A stretch of DNA of 64,000 nt from Coccinella septempunctata (lineage: Eukaryota; Arthropoda; Insecta; Coleoptera; Coccinellidae): NCBI RefSeq assembly GCF_907165205.1, contig NC_058193.1, forward strand, positions 34,175,521 through 34,239,520, in the 5' to 3' direction. The stretch's first letter is position 1; each line of letters begins with the position of its first letter. The translations under genes were made by a program, and so were the position numbers. The notes beneath the pieces were generated by a model. It was not told where the DNA came from. It searched no databases and saw only the letters and a program-made list of their open reading frames with translations. This document shows positions 1 to 10,981 of this stretch, one piece after another.

Positions 1-201
1 TACTAGTAGGACAGATACAGTTACAGAAATGGATGTTATTAGCCTTTCCTAACAAGTCTGATTTATCAGAAACCTAAAAATAAAGACAATGCCAATATAA
101 CTCCCCCCATATCTGAATACAAGAAATCTATTTTTGGAGTTTGATACAAAATACATATTCCCTAAATACATCACAAAAAATTTACAAAGTTTTTTTTTGT
201 C

Positions 202-800
202 GCATCTTATTCAAATTGAGTTCTTGAATCAATTCTATCCGATTCTGAATTTTTTCCTCAAATCATTTGACATTTGACAGTAGACGAAGAAAGAATCAAA
301 ATCAAATAATCTTCCTTTCGAATGGGCACGAATTGAGAGGACTATAGCAAAGAAAATATTTTTTTTTTTGTGAAAAATTACTTCAGAATGGAAATCACCG
401 ATCTCGAACTACTCAGGAAACAAATATACTTATACATTACATATCTAAAACATTGATTTTCCATTTTTCCTTCCCATTGTGACAGGTACATCGAGATAAA
501 CAAATTTGAGAAAACTTTTTCGAGGGTCGTACCTCTTCAAAATTGAGATTTTAAATCAATTCCATCATGCTGATTCCGATTCTGCTTTTTCACTCAAAAC
601 ATGAGACATTTTGAAAGTGACTACTTCACAGCAAGTGTCAGAATGAATAACACGCCGAATTGAAAGGCCATAACATCGAAAAAAAGTTATTCTGAAAAAT
701 TTTGGGTTTGGAATCGGAATCAGTGAGCTCGAAATATTCAGAAAACAAATACATACATAATATATATACATTTTCTATACCTAAAAATTCGATTTTAAAT
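202..800. repeat. Diverged tandem duplication, two units about 326 bp apart
   Basis: Two units (about 202-470 and 529-800) can be aligned by eye. Both carry CAAATTGAG..AATCAATTC near the start, a TTCATT/AATGGG-like middle, and ATC..GA(T/G)CTCGAA followed by TCAG(G/A)AAACAAATA near the end. They are well diverged, with many substitutions and small indels, so the duplication is old. No inverted ends or open frames suggest a transposon. What the unit was originally is unknown. Confidence 0.6.
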
Positions 801-1489
801 TCTCATAAAAAATATTCAATATAATAATAAGAATAAAATTTGCGAGAAGAAAGGTTTTTTTTTCACCTCAATTCGAACCGTGAGATATTAGACGAGTAGT
901 CTGCTTGCGCCGACAACCATGAATGGGGCAATAATTCCGTCTGTCTTCGGTTCGCACGAGAAGATTATAAATAAAATCGCTCCTAGCACGATTCCGTCGC
1001 ATCTTCGCCTCATTTCAATTGCTAATGGTCTTCTTTGATTATGGACTGCAGCTCTGCGTCCTTTATTATATTGTTCTCATACGCGTATCACGAAATTTCT
1101 AGGTGAGCTTCGGCCCGAACACGATGGATTTTATAGGTTAATGGTATTCAGGTATTGAGGTGAACAATGGATGATAGGTTATTGCCGGTACGCCAAATAA
1201 TTTTAATAACGGTCCTCCTAGTCAAATGAGGTATTTTTAAGATATTCCTAGCAACAGAGAGGAAGACCCCCTGCAAGTGTGTGGGAAGTGAACGTTAAAA
1301 AATATTACAATTGTTGAAATTTGTCTCATATCTCAAGTAATTTCACATTTTTTTAAATTTTCGAGAATGAAATGAAGCAACAATATTACCTAAGCATCGC
1401 TTAACAATACCACGAGATCATTTGAACCAGTACAAAAATTCGAAAAAACAAAAATGACAATAAGAACATGCGAAAAAAGCAATAACAGA
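801..1489. other. Gene-free stretch, nothing recognised
   Basis: AT-rich DNA with short GC-richer islands around 880-1010. I see no open frame with protein-like composition, no inverted-repeat pair and no RNA gene. Confidence 0.5.
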
Positions 1490-1639
1490 TCACAATTTTC
1501 CGCGACAAATGCTTCGGCATTCCGACGTATCTATCATTATAATTTGCCATTCGTAGCGGTCGTAACATAATTGCATTTTAATCGTACCCACCGGAAACTT
1601 GTGTTCAGCTTGCGCTTCCTGTGCTCTCTGGAATGTTTC
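1490..1639 (-). other. Candidate exon (minus strand), unknown protein
   Basis: On the minus strand a pyrimidine-rich acceptor (TCTTGTTTGTTGCAG) ends at 1640. It is followed by 49 open codons to a TGA at 1490-1492. The first 16 codons read ETFQRAQEAQAEHKFP, a charged, helix-like composition unusual for random AT-rich DNA. A possible donor (CCG|GTGGGT) at 1591 would make a 48-nt internal exon; otherwise it is a terminal exon. I do not recognise the protein, and neighbouring exons were not found. It could be chance. Confidence 0.22.
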
Positions 1640-1967
1640 CTGCAACAAACAAGATGCGAATTATTAGTGGCTGGAGTGAAGAATGTTCACTGATTTCCGA
1701 ACGGGAAAGAATCAGTGGAAAATTAATTAGAAAAGCAGTATTTATAAGAGGAAATGACCACATAATCAACTTGCTTCACGAAAAAAGTGTCACAAATTTC
1801 ATATATTGACCATAGATTTTCAGAAGGTAGAGACAGGCTCCTAATTTTAGTATTTCACCATCGAAAGTAGGAAAGCCATAGAAGGACTCAAGCCTTGCAA
1901 ATTTTTCTCAACACATTTTATTGTCTAGCTGAAGAGATGGATATAAATCATGACACATGACTGCTCA
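1640..1967. other. Gene-free stretch, nothing recognised
   Basis: Low-complexity AT-rich sequence. The 62-codon open frame on the plus strand at 1621-1809 has no recognisable motif and overlaps the candidate exon on the other strand. Confidence 0.5.
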
Positions 1968-1975
1968 ATCTTTGC

Positions 1976-2181
1976 CATAGACATAGAGACATGGACTGTG
2001 CCTTCCCTTTTTTCTATGCATGAAATATGGTCGAAAAAAGTGACAGAGAGAAACTGAACATCGGGCATGCTAGTTGTCTTTTTCTAGAAAGAGACAGGTA
2101 ATGCCCGACGATCATTTGTCTCTTTCTATAAAATAGACAATTTTATGCTGGCATTGCTCAGTCCATGTCTCTATATCTATG
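1976..2181. mobile_element. hAT-type MITE, copy 1
   Basis: This is a 206-bp element with terminal inverted repeats of about 23 bp beginning CATAGACATAGAGACATGGA; the right end is the inverse with one or two changes. It is flanked by an 8-bp target-site duplication with 7 of 8 matches: ATCTTTGC at 1968-1975 and CTCTTTGC at 2182-2189. Two more copies lie at 45717-45970 and 46172-46411. There is no coding capacity. Eight-bp duplications are characteristic of the hAT superfamily, so a hAT transposase is the likely mover. The tips do not match those of the autonomous hAT at 10.5 kb. Confidence 0.88.
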
Positions 2182-2189
2182 CTCTTTGC

Positions 2190-2721
2190 ATGTTTTTCGA
2201 TGGACCCCTATCCTCATTGTTTTTCTATATTTCTATGCAGCCTCATCGCATAGAAATGATTCATTTCGCGTACCGGAAGAGATCGTGACCCGTCCGTATC
2301 TTTTTGCCCAACTTTCATCTCGTAAGCTTTTTCAGTCCTTTGTTGTTCTGTTCCAGGATAATTACAACGTTCGCGGTAACGCGGAAATGAAGTCGTAATT
2401 AATATAGGAACGGGCGTTTAATTGCATGTTTTGATGCGCGACCGAGGGCGGGCGTGTCGCTTCATTTCTGGACGGGTGGATTGAGAAAAACTTTCTCGGA
2501 GAGGATTTACGGTAGTCGTAAACATCTCGACTTTTTCGATAGCGAGGAGGAGTTCGACGAACCGCGATGCATTTCCGAAGTCCGACTACTGCAGGACGAT
2601 TCCGAACATGGAGGTCCAATTGGCGGTGATGTACAGGGTGGGCAATATTCGTTGTCTACTGAAGGTATCTTGAGAACTAGAGAACTCTAGAAGAGCTAGA
2701 AGAAAACCAAAAATGGTCTGA
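2190..2721 (+). other. GC-richer patch with possible coding segment (2454-2690)
   Basis: The plus-strand frame open from 2454 to 2690 contains the stretch HLDFFDSEEEFDEP and then an acidic run up to about 2620, with many C/G third positions. Those are also preferred in the window's one certain gene. Possible splice donors lie at CATGGAG|GTCC (about 2612) and GGCG|GTGATG (about 2624). No family is recognised and no partner exon was found. The opposite strand is also open here (2362-2619), which weakens the case. Confidence 0.2.
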
Positions 2722-2725
2722 TATA

Positions 2726-3200
2726 GAGTGCTCGTCAAAATAATGGAATAAATTCATTTTCTCAGAAGAAAAATTTTTGGCAACAAAATCCTGAAAATGT
2801 CAATTTTTGTTTCACTTTTACCAAATTTCTATGCATTTTTGAAGGGTTTTTGTTGCACCATGTGCCATCCCCATCAACCCTCAAAATTTTTTGAATAGGG
2901 AAAGTGGGTCATTTTTTTTTTAAATCTTTCTGTTCAAAGAGGTTTTCAGTATGTGCACTTTTTCATGGCCCATTTACTTTGAGACGATGGTACCTGATGA
3001 AATTTGTCACCGAATGAAAGTCGACCATTACAGTTTTGTTTAGAAGGTTGATGGTGATGACACAGGGTGCGACAAAAATCTTTCGAAAATGCATAAAAAT
3101 TTGGTAAAAGTGAAACAAAAATTGACCTGTTTCAGGATTTTGTCGCCAAATATTTTGCTTCTGAGAAAATAAATTTGTTCCATAATTTTGACACGCACTG
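2726..3200. mobile_element. MITE family E, TA target, ~125-bp terminal inverted repeats
   Basis: The first ~125 bp (from about 2726) and the reverse complement of the last ~125 bp (to 3200) match closely. Both contain TTCATTTTCTCAGAAG-like sequence and TTTTTGTTTCACTTTTACC. The tip reads CAGTGCGTGTC on the right and GAGTGCTCGTC on the left, and TATA lies on both sides, consistent with a TA target-site duplication of Tc1/mariner type. The 475-bp body has no open frame. The element sits at the broken edge of a family F fragment. Confidence 0.8.
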
Positions 3201-3204
3201 TATA

Positions 3205-3431
3205 GATTTTAGAATGAGCGGTCCTGAATTAAGAATAGCACTTCCTGATACTATGCATTCTCTGCTTTTCAATCACTTGCTGCATTTTTGTAATGTTATT
3301 CATCATTGTGGCAACGTCATGTTGACATTAACGACATTTCATGAGTTCACCTAGTTACAAAAACTTAAGAGAATGATTTCATGGCTAACCGAGTGCTTTC
3401 ATAAAAATGAATGGAATAAACATTATTTAAC
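3205..3431 (-). mobile_element. Truncated copy 3 of element family F
   Basis: Read on the minus strand, this matches the first ~220 bp of the F copies at 38170 and 47718: the TCCATTCATTTTTATG-like tip, AAGTTTTTGTAACTAG, ATGAAATGTCGTTAATGTCA and CGTTGCCACAA. It stops just before the intron and helix-turn-helix segment seen in the other copies, at the point where MITE E begins. It is more diverged than the other two copies and has several small deletions. Confidence 0.75.
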
Positions 3432-5136
3432 AAAAATAGAACAATTTAACGACAAAAAACCGTTCAAAGCTTGCGTTGTCCTCAACTACTTCGATGTAAC
3501 TCATAACAATTACAATGACAATTGAATTCAGATGATCTTCTTCTGTGTTCATCCTCGGTGCAGCGAAATCAATTTAAATTAACGGTCAATTAGAACCGCA
3601 ATACGCCCGGAGCGGACAACGCATCAATTGGAGCACGTCCCATTCATTCCGGCGGTAGCAGCAGCTTCCATCCATCATACCGACGAATCATTAAATCAAC
3701 GCTGCTGCCAAAGGTCCTGCGAGCACGTTTTGATGGACGATCCTGCATGGTCGGGATATGCCCCCGAGCAAACCTTCGAGACCAGGACGTACGTCACCGT
3801 TTCCAGACCGAGATACGGTCGAAAAGGTCGCTAGGTTTCGCGGGCTAATGTGTATTAATCGCGATACGCTGCGAGGTTTCATATATGTTCCATGCCGCTC
3901 TCGGTGAGCGCAGTGATTTATGCGAGCGCTCGTCGCATGAGGAATGTTCGCGTAAGATTTTTAAGCGGAGAAAAATGAGGGCTAGATATCGGACATCTTG
4001 GTGGGTGCCGCGAAACATAAAGAGAACGGTTGTATACAGAATGGAATGAAAAAACTTGTCGTTCGGAACGTATGTTCTCAGGAAATTCGGAAACACATTA
4101 TACATATATCATTTCGAAGACTTCATCTAGAACTACCTGACCTAATAATTTCCTTTCGAACCTAGAATCGATAAGAGAATTAGAGCTAAAGTAGTGAAAG
4201 GAGCAGTCTCCAAGCAAGAACTCTCTTTCTTCCCTTCTTTTTCTCTAATTATACAGGGTGTATTTGAAGAAGAGGCTTTTTTTTTTCAACAGAAGGTAGA
4301 ACTGGTCAAAATAAAGCGTTTCATCAAAAATCACCTAAACCAAACCTTCAAAATGACAAAGTTGAAAAAGATTACTGAAATAGATCCTAATACGACCCTA
4401 GACCGTTTGTTAGCTGAATTATCGCAAAGCAGTGGGAAAAAACTTATCTCCAGATTCGACCATGTGATTTCGTTCAGGATATTAGCTCCTTCGATATTTA
4501 CCTGGTAATGAAAATGGAAACTTAGGATTGCCGAATTGTTGTCATTATTTTTAGTAATTTACACGATTGCATGAAATGGCTCATTGGGTGAGGCGATTAA
4601 TTAGGATCATTGCTTGCGGTGTGGTGGGGGTAGGTAGGTGCAAAAGGGCTCTTTGTGTTCCTTAGGGTCCGCAGTTTTGGACCGGGGCTTTGTCGTTCGT
4701 ACGTTTTACTGAAGTAACGTTCAATACAGATCGGAACAAGTCTCGGAAGCCTCAGGGGAGACGTTCAATCAGAGACGAAATATCGACCGAGCTATAAAGT
4801 AGGTCTAACGGAAAATGGTACATAAATTAATGCAGTTTATTTGCATGTCGTTAACTTTCTAACCCCGACGTACGACCGGATCGCTATTTACACCGGCAAT
4901 TACATACAGATCTATTGCTCATTTACTTTAAGCTAATATGTTAATGGCGGCCGCGCCATCGTGAATGGGAAACCGCTCCAGAGGAGGTTGATATCTCACG
5001 CAGGCGCTCGATTTATGGGGAGTACGGAAGCTAGGGAAAATTTACGACGGTACAAGGTATACCGTTCGCGGGAAATGGTACCGATGCGATGTAAGTAAGG
5101 CTACGATTATTATCAGGTCATTTCATCCCTGAAAAA
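3432..5136. other. Gene-free stretch
   Basis: I see no confident gene. The GC-richer part at 3600-4000 has overlapping open frames on both strands; the plus-strand frame at 3628-3834 has C/G-rich third positions but no known motif. At 4253-4262 there is a TATACAGGGTG tip like those of the TA-target elements elsewhere here, but no matching right end was located. Confidence 0.5.
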
Positions 5137-6860
5137 TCATCGTACAGATAAAAGTGATACATATTCTGAAAGAGCAACTCTTCTAGTGATAAACCTGAGA
5201 ATTTCACTCATTTCGGCGCAACCGTTCGGTCTTGAGGAAGATTCAACTGACCCCATCTTTTTGGGAATTTTTGGAGGGTCAACGTTCGAGTACTTTTTTA
5301 CCCAGGAAAATAAACGAAGATCTAAATGTGATACAGATTTTGAAAGAGCAACTCTTCTAGTAATAAACCTGAGAATTTCATCCATCTCGTTGCAACCGTT
5401 CGGTCTTGAGGAAGATTCAACTGACCCCATCTTTTTGGGAATTTTTGGAGGGTCAACGTTCGAGTACTTTTTTACCCAGGAAAATAAACGAAGATCTAAA
5501 TGTGATACGGATTTTAAAAGAGCAACTCTTCTAGTAATAAATCTGAGAATTTCATCCATTTCGGCGAAACCGTTCGTTCTTGAGGAAGTTTCAACTGACC
5601 CCATCTTTTTGGGAATTTTTGGAAGGTCAACGTTCGAGTAGTTTTTTACTCAGGAAAATGAACGAAGATCTAAATGTGATACGGATTTTGAAAGAGCAAC
5701 TCTTCTAGTAATAAATCTGAGAATTTACTCCATCTCGGCACAACCGCTCGGTCTTGAGGAAGTTTCAACTGACCCCATCTTTTTGGGAATTTTGGGAAGG
5801 TTAACGTTCGAGTAGTTTTTTACCCAGGAAAATAATCGAAGATTCAAATGTGATACATATTCTGAAAGAGAAACTCTTCTAGTAATAAATTTGGGAATTT
5901 CATCCATTTCGGCACAACTGTTCGTTCTTGAGGAACTTTTAACTGACCCATCTTTTTGGGAATTTCTGGAAGGTCAACGTTCGAGTGGTTTTTCTCCTAG
6001 GAAAATGATCCTATATTAAAACGTGATACATATTCTAAAAGAGCAACTCTTCTAGTAAGATATCTGAGAATTTCATTCCTCTCGGCGCAACCGTTCGGTC
6101 TTGAGGAAGTTTCAACTGAACCCAACTTTCTGGGAGTTTTTGGAAGGTCAAATTGCGAGTAATATATCTTCCAGGAAAATTATCGTAGATGTAAACGTCA
6201 TACATATTCTGGAAGAGTAACTCTTCTAGTAATAAATCTAAGAATTTCATCCATCTCGGCGCAACCGTTCGGTCTTGAGGAAATTTCAACTGAACCCAAC
6301 TTTCTGGGAGTTTTTGGAAGGTCAAATTGCGAGTAATATATCTTCCAGGAAAATTATCGTAGATGTAGACGTCATACATATTCTGGAAGAGTAACTCTTC
6401 TAATAATAAATCTAAGAATTTCATCCATCTCGGCACAACCGTTCGGTCTTGAGGAAATTTCAACTGAACCCAACTTTCTGGGAGTTTTTCGAAGGTCAAA
6501 TTGCGAGTAATATATCTTCCAGGAAAATTATCGTAGATGTAGACGTCATACATATTCTGGAAGAGTAACTCTTCTAATAATAAATCTAAGAATTTCATCC
6601 ATCTCGGCACAACCGTTCGGTCTTGAGGAAATTTCAACTGAACCCAACTTTCTGGGAGTTTTTCGAAGGTCAAATTGCGAGTAATATATCTTCCAGGAAA
6701 ATTATCGTAGATGTTAACGTGATACATATTCTGGAAGAGTAACTCTTCTATTAATAAATCTTAGAACTTCATCCATTTCGGCGAAACCCTTCGTTCGGCA
6801 CACATATATCCCAGAAAAATTAACGTAGAGCTTAAAGTGACACATATTCTAAAAGAGTGA
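5137..6860. repeat. 174-bp satellite array, about ten monomers
   Basis: The anchor AGAGCAACTCTTCTA (AGAGTAACTCTTCTA in the later units) recurs at about 5172, 5345, 5519, 5693, 5867, 6040, 6213, 6388, 6562 and 6735. The spacing is 173-175 bp, and a partial final unit ends near 6860. Monomers from about 6180 to 6735 are nearly identical; the earlier ones fall into a second, more varied subgroup with the AACTGACCCCATCTTTTTGGG version. Because 174 is 58 x 3, long open frames appear on the minus strand (5137-5604; 6035-6727, a 58-residue repeated unit) and also on the plus strand (5186-5641). I read these as by-products of period and homogeneity, not as a gene. Confidence 0.93.
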
Positions 6861-7439
6861 TATTATCTCTACAACCACGTCTCGTGCTTACAGTAAATTT
6901 TGTCACAAATCTTGAACTCTATCAAGCTGCAAGCACTCTTCCTGCGGACCACATCTTCCACGTACCATCCTCCACGACTCCGGTCCACATTTCCACCCAA
7001 ATCACCATAAATATAGCTCGAAATGAAGACATTACCGTTTCCTAATGCCTGTCGACCGTCAACCCAAAGCGCGTCGTATACTATTTCAACGAATTAACGC
7101 AGTTTATGGCGTAAAATAAGTAGTAACTCACGCTTTATATGCGAATGAAATAGTGGACGGTCTAGCTAGCTAGGCGGTTCGGGCGCCTACTTTACGATCC
7201 ACCTTCGCCTCCATTAGAGCGCGACATAAAACTCAATTAATGAGGCAGATGCCGATGCCGGCGTGTCTTCCTCCAGCGTTCTCCATTAATAAATTCGAGA
7301 AGGATGATGGAAGGATACGAGCCGGAGAGGGTTAAATCAGCGGTGTGCGGACGTTGTTGAGAAACAGAAGCCGGCAGAGCCAAATATGGCGGGAAGTTTA
7401 TGGACGCCCGTCCTCCACATTCGGAAGAGATTGGATGGA
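6861..7439. other. Gene-free stretch, nothing recognised
   Basis: Mixed-composition unique sequence, with a CpG-rich part at about 7030-7330. No open frame with recognisable motifs and no inverted repeats were seen. Confidence 0.5.
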
Positions 7440-7735
7440 AGCAGTGGCGTAACTATGAAGAGTACAAAACAGTTTTTTCTCATCAAAAAAACCATACTTT
7501 GGATAAGGCGTTCTTTCCTGAATTTCGATGGAAATTTGATGAATATTCCGGTCGTCTCACTCGATGTAATTCCTTTTCGAGAATGGGAGCAGTGGCGTAA
7601 CGATGAAGAGTACGAAAAAGTTTTTCTCCTCAAAAAGAACAATACTTTGGATAAGGCGTTCTTTCCTGGATTTCGATGGAAACCTGATGAATATTCCGGT
7701 CGTCACACTCGACGTAATTCCTTTTCGAGTACTTT
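7440..7735 (+). repeat. 148-bp tandem duplication
   Basis: Two adjacent units, 7440-7587 and 7588-7735, agree at most positions. Each starts GCAGTGGCGTAAC.ATGAAG and ends at GTAATTCCTTTTCGAG. The unit starts with CAGTGGCGTA, which resembles the tip of the hAT element at 10530/13812, so it may derive from hAT ends. Both strands are open across the pair (plus 7386-7835), but the two frames encode unrelated and unrecognised peptides. Confidence 0.8.
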
Positions 7736-8094
7736 TGGAGGAGAGGTGAAAGCGCAAACGCGACCGACCGTTCGAAAACACAACATCGCCTGTCAGGAGA
7801 ATTCCTCGCATTATCGGTTGACGTGCCTCGCCTAGAACATGATTTAGTAAGTAGCGATTTTGCGGATCGAGTGTCCGTAAAAAGAGAAATTTCATCAAGG
7901 ATTTCGCGTCGGCCACGATCCTGTCAGGATGATTGATAAAGCGCTCTTCCTCATTTTCGAAAGGGCAAAAATATTGACGGAGATTTCCGAATCGAGATGG
8001 CGCATTCGACTATCTGACATATTGGTTCGCTACTCTGTGGTTCAGACGTCAGATTTCTCCGCTTTCACATACGATAGTGCGCAAATATACGGTT
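7736..8094. other. Gene-free stretch, nothing recognised
   Basis: Unique sequence with no identified gene, repeat or regulatory motif. Confidence 0.45.
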
Positions 8095-9229
8095 TGTCTG
8101 AAACCTAGCCTGGAAATAAACTCTTTCCGAGCACTTTTTCAGAGAAACAAAGAATTATGAAAACCGTAGCCGTAGATTTTGGCAATTTCGAAAATTTCTC
8201 ATAACTTTTTTGTCTTTGAAGTTATAGATCTAACAGTTCAACCTTCTACAGGCACTTTTTCACGTAGAAGCCACTGACGAACTCAAAAAAATTTCCTGTT
8301 TTAGATTTCGAATATTAGCCAAACTTTTATTTATTTTAGTGGAAACTATTATTAAATTTTTTATTTTGAATTGGAAAAAATCGTTTGTCAGTATATGCTG
8401 CGTATGAAATGACCTGTTTAAGGCTCAAATGGGGAATTCTCCTCAATTTGGGTTATCACAGCATAAGCAAGTTTAAACTGAATAATTACGAGTTTCATTC
8501 ATGAATTTTTCAAATGTACCGCGGAAACTATTCAAAATCATTCTTCAAATATGAGGTTTTTTAATTTAAATCGTTTCGTTTCTAGTTTACGATTTGGCAA
8601 CAGTGCCTACTAGAAACAAAAAAGAACAATGGCTCGTTTATAGAATAACAGCTGTTGATTTGCAGCCATCATAAGGCGCGTACTCACTGGCGATCTTCAA
8701 CAGAAACCGGCCATAAAAATCCCATAAAATTTTACGACCTTCCTTGTTCGTCGCAGACTTCATAGACAGCCATCTTTGTCTATCTCATCTAGATAGTGTA
8801 TTTGTTGTTCTTTATTATCAACGCATATTTCAGTCGATGTTGCCAACTTGTGCTATAGAAACAAAACGTTTTAAATTTTAAATACCCATTTTAATTTTTC
8901 ATTTTTAAGTACTCAAAATAATTGTTTTGGGAATGGGTTGAAATGGTTGTTTCAAAATATGACGTTTCAAAGATATTTCATAAAAAATACATCATTTTCG
9001 TCACAATGAGTACTCTATTACAAATCTGTAACTTCAAAGACAAAAAATGTATGACAACTTTTTTCAAAATTCTCAAAATCTCAATGTTTGCATGCTCATA
9101 ACTTAAAAACGAAGGTTCGTAGGAGGCTACGATTTTCACCATTCTTTGTTCCTCTGAAAAAGAGCTAGCTTGCTCTAGCTCTCCTAGTTTGCGAAATTTC
9201 CTCACTGGACATCAACTGTTGACACCCTG
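8095..9229. mobile_element. Inverted-repeat element with CACCCTG tip, carrying family C copy 1
   Basis: The right arm (about 9015-9229) ends GACACCCTG followed by TATA. Its reverse complement matches the left arm at about 8120-8250: CTTTTTCAGAG.AACAAAGAAT, AAAACCGTAGCC and TTTTGTCTTTGAAGTTA. The left tip has decayed, so the left boundary is approximate. Family C sequence (8429-9020) fills the centre. The 75-codon minus-strand frame at 8978-9205 lies in the arm and looks fortuitous. Confidence 0.6.
8429..9020 (+). mobile_element. Family C MITE, copy 1
   Basis: About 590 bp shared with 14828-15362 (same strand) and 16891-17465 (opposite strand). Landmarks are GGGGAATTCTCCTC at the left, AAATTTTACGACCTTCC and GTCTATCTCATC in the middle, GACGTTTCAAAGATAT near the right, and GAGTACTCTATTA at the right end. 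The ends form a short inverted repeat of about 17 bp, best seen in copy 2. No open frame is conserved between the three copies. Confidence 0.8.
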
Positions 9230-10521
9230 TATATACAAGCTCACTTTTGAAATTCAAAGTTAAGGACAATACGACAGATTTTTCCGAGACTGAATTCCTC
9301 TCAGTAGAATTGGTGAAAAACTTGAAGAAAACTTTGAAAATCAGATTTCATTGGCGAAATAGTAATTGATAATTTATCCAGAGATAAAAGATGAATATTG
9401 AATTATTCAGATTTTATCAGTCCTCGTAGTCATTGAAAGAGAGTAACCCCTCCAACTGCAATTTCTCTCCCATCTCCCTTAAATAAGAGTACTGCTGTTA
9501 CCCTGGGATCTGTAATCAGATCATATTCTTGCATCTTCACGTCTAGACGTTAGAGTCAACAGTAATTTGTAACAGAATCCCAAGATCAGTTTGAAGTAAC
9601 TACGTAATCCCGTTTGATTATATCATATGCTATCTCGATTAGCTTATTAAATACGACCGTGGGCAGAATTTTTATTGGACAATTGATGTCATTTCCAGCC
9701 AGTCGAGGAAATACAAGCCAGGCCGAAAATAAACATTTCGTGTTTGTTCATCTTGAGACACGTCAAGCAGTCAACTGATAGAATGCCAAGGAACTAGGGG
9801 GACCAACTCGAGAAAATAGAAAATGGGCACTTTTCTACACTTTCCTGAGCTTTCATCCCCAACAATGGGTCGATGAAAACCAAGTGTTTGAGTGATTTTA
9901 GCATGGATTTTCATAGAGCTATCTCCAACGGTTTCGAAGATCTGCACCATGAAGAAGACGGACTAACCAATCCACGTCGGTATTTCTATGTCTCCATAAT
10001 ATAATCCGAGTGATCTTCACGATATATCATCCAGTGAATCGGCCGACATGTCATTAAGGTTTTACACACACATTTCATCTATATCGGATAAGATGGCACC
10101 CACTGCGCCCAAGAATATAAATAATAATCGCATTAAAATGTCGCTCTGACATGGTGAAGAATATGCGATGCACAATTATACGGGGTTGCTCGTAGTTTAT
10201 CTTCCTGCTTATCTGATATGAAGATGTTTATGGCGGACAGTCATGAAGATTTACTGGCAACGCCGACTGGAAGGTACCATAAATACCGAGATAGTTATGA
10301 TTTTTGTCTATGGACGCGAACATCGAAGTTTCTTACAGAGGGGAATAACACTCGATGGTTGGGATTAGGGATGTGTAGATACGGTTTTTTGATTGAACGA
10401 TGTCGACAACTCTCAGAGTACTAATGCGACAGACAATAATGATCTTTTATGGCTTTACACCCTCAAACATAATTTTTCAAAACTGACTAATCTCGAGCCA
10501 TCGAATACGCAAACCACGTAA
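9230..10521. other. Gene-free stretch, nothing recognised
   Basis: Unique AT-rich sequence up to the target site of the hAT transposon. The plus-strand open frame at 10218-10424 has no recognised motif. Confidence 0.5.
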
Positions 10522-10529
10522 CGTGGTGG
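10522..10529. repeat. Left target-site duplication of the hAT element
   Basis: CGTGGTGG lies immediately outside the left tip and is repeated without change at 13813-13820. Eight-bp duplications are the hAT hallmark. The perfect match argues for a recent insertion. Confidence 0.95.
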
Positions 10530-10981
10530 CAGTGACGTATATAGGGGGGGGCCCAGGGGGCCCGGGCCCCCCCCGAAATGAATAAAGAAAACTGAACTAC
10601 TATAATAAATTAAACAGGCTCGAGAAGCATGGCTACGGCGTCTGATGTGAATATACAACAACTGTTTGTTCGCGTGACGATTTCTAAACTGGTTGGGAAC
10701 CTATACGCAGGCTCAGATCTTAAAATTCGGAACATGCGTACCAGTTACAAATCTCCGAAGCTCTGATCATGTCTTTGAATCCGCGAACGGTTCTTTTCTA
10801 TCTGCGCTTGCGTGAATAAAGCTAATCTGTAATACGCACGACACGGCTGAAGCCGCTAGGACAGTAGTTGATGATTACCTAAATCTCACGTTTGCGTTCT
10901 AATATCTAATATAATAAGTCGTAAGAGTATTTTAGTGTTCTCGGGTCGTAATTGAAAACTGACTAGTGAAAGAAAATCACA

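Noticed and set aside
4194..4508. 104-codon plus-strand frame with Lys-rich composition
   Set aside because: It crosses a TACAGGGTG transposon-tip motif and a T-run, and shows no domain.
5137..5604. 155-codon minus-strand frame (and the 230-codon frame at 6035-6727) as a repeat-protein gene
   Set aside because: The frame follows the 174-bp satellite exactly, the plus strand is open too, and it ends whenever a monomer varies; no signal peptide, promoter or intron structure supports a gene.
7386..7835. 149-codon plus-strand frame
   Set aside because: It is carried by the 148-bp tandem duplication plus flanks; the two units are read in different frames and the opposite strand is open as well.
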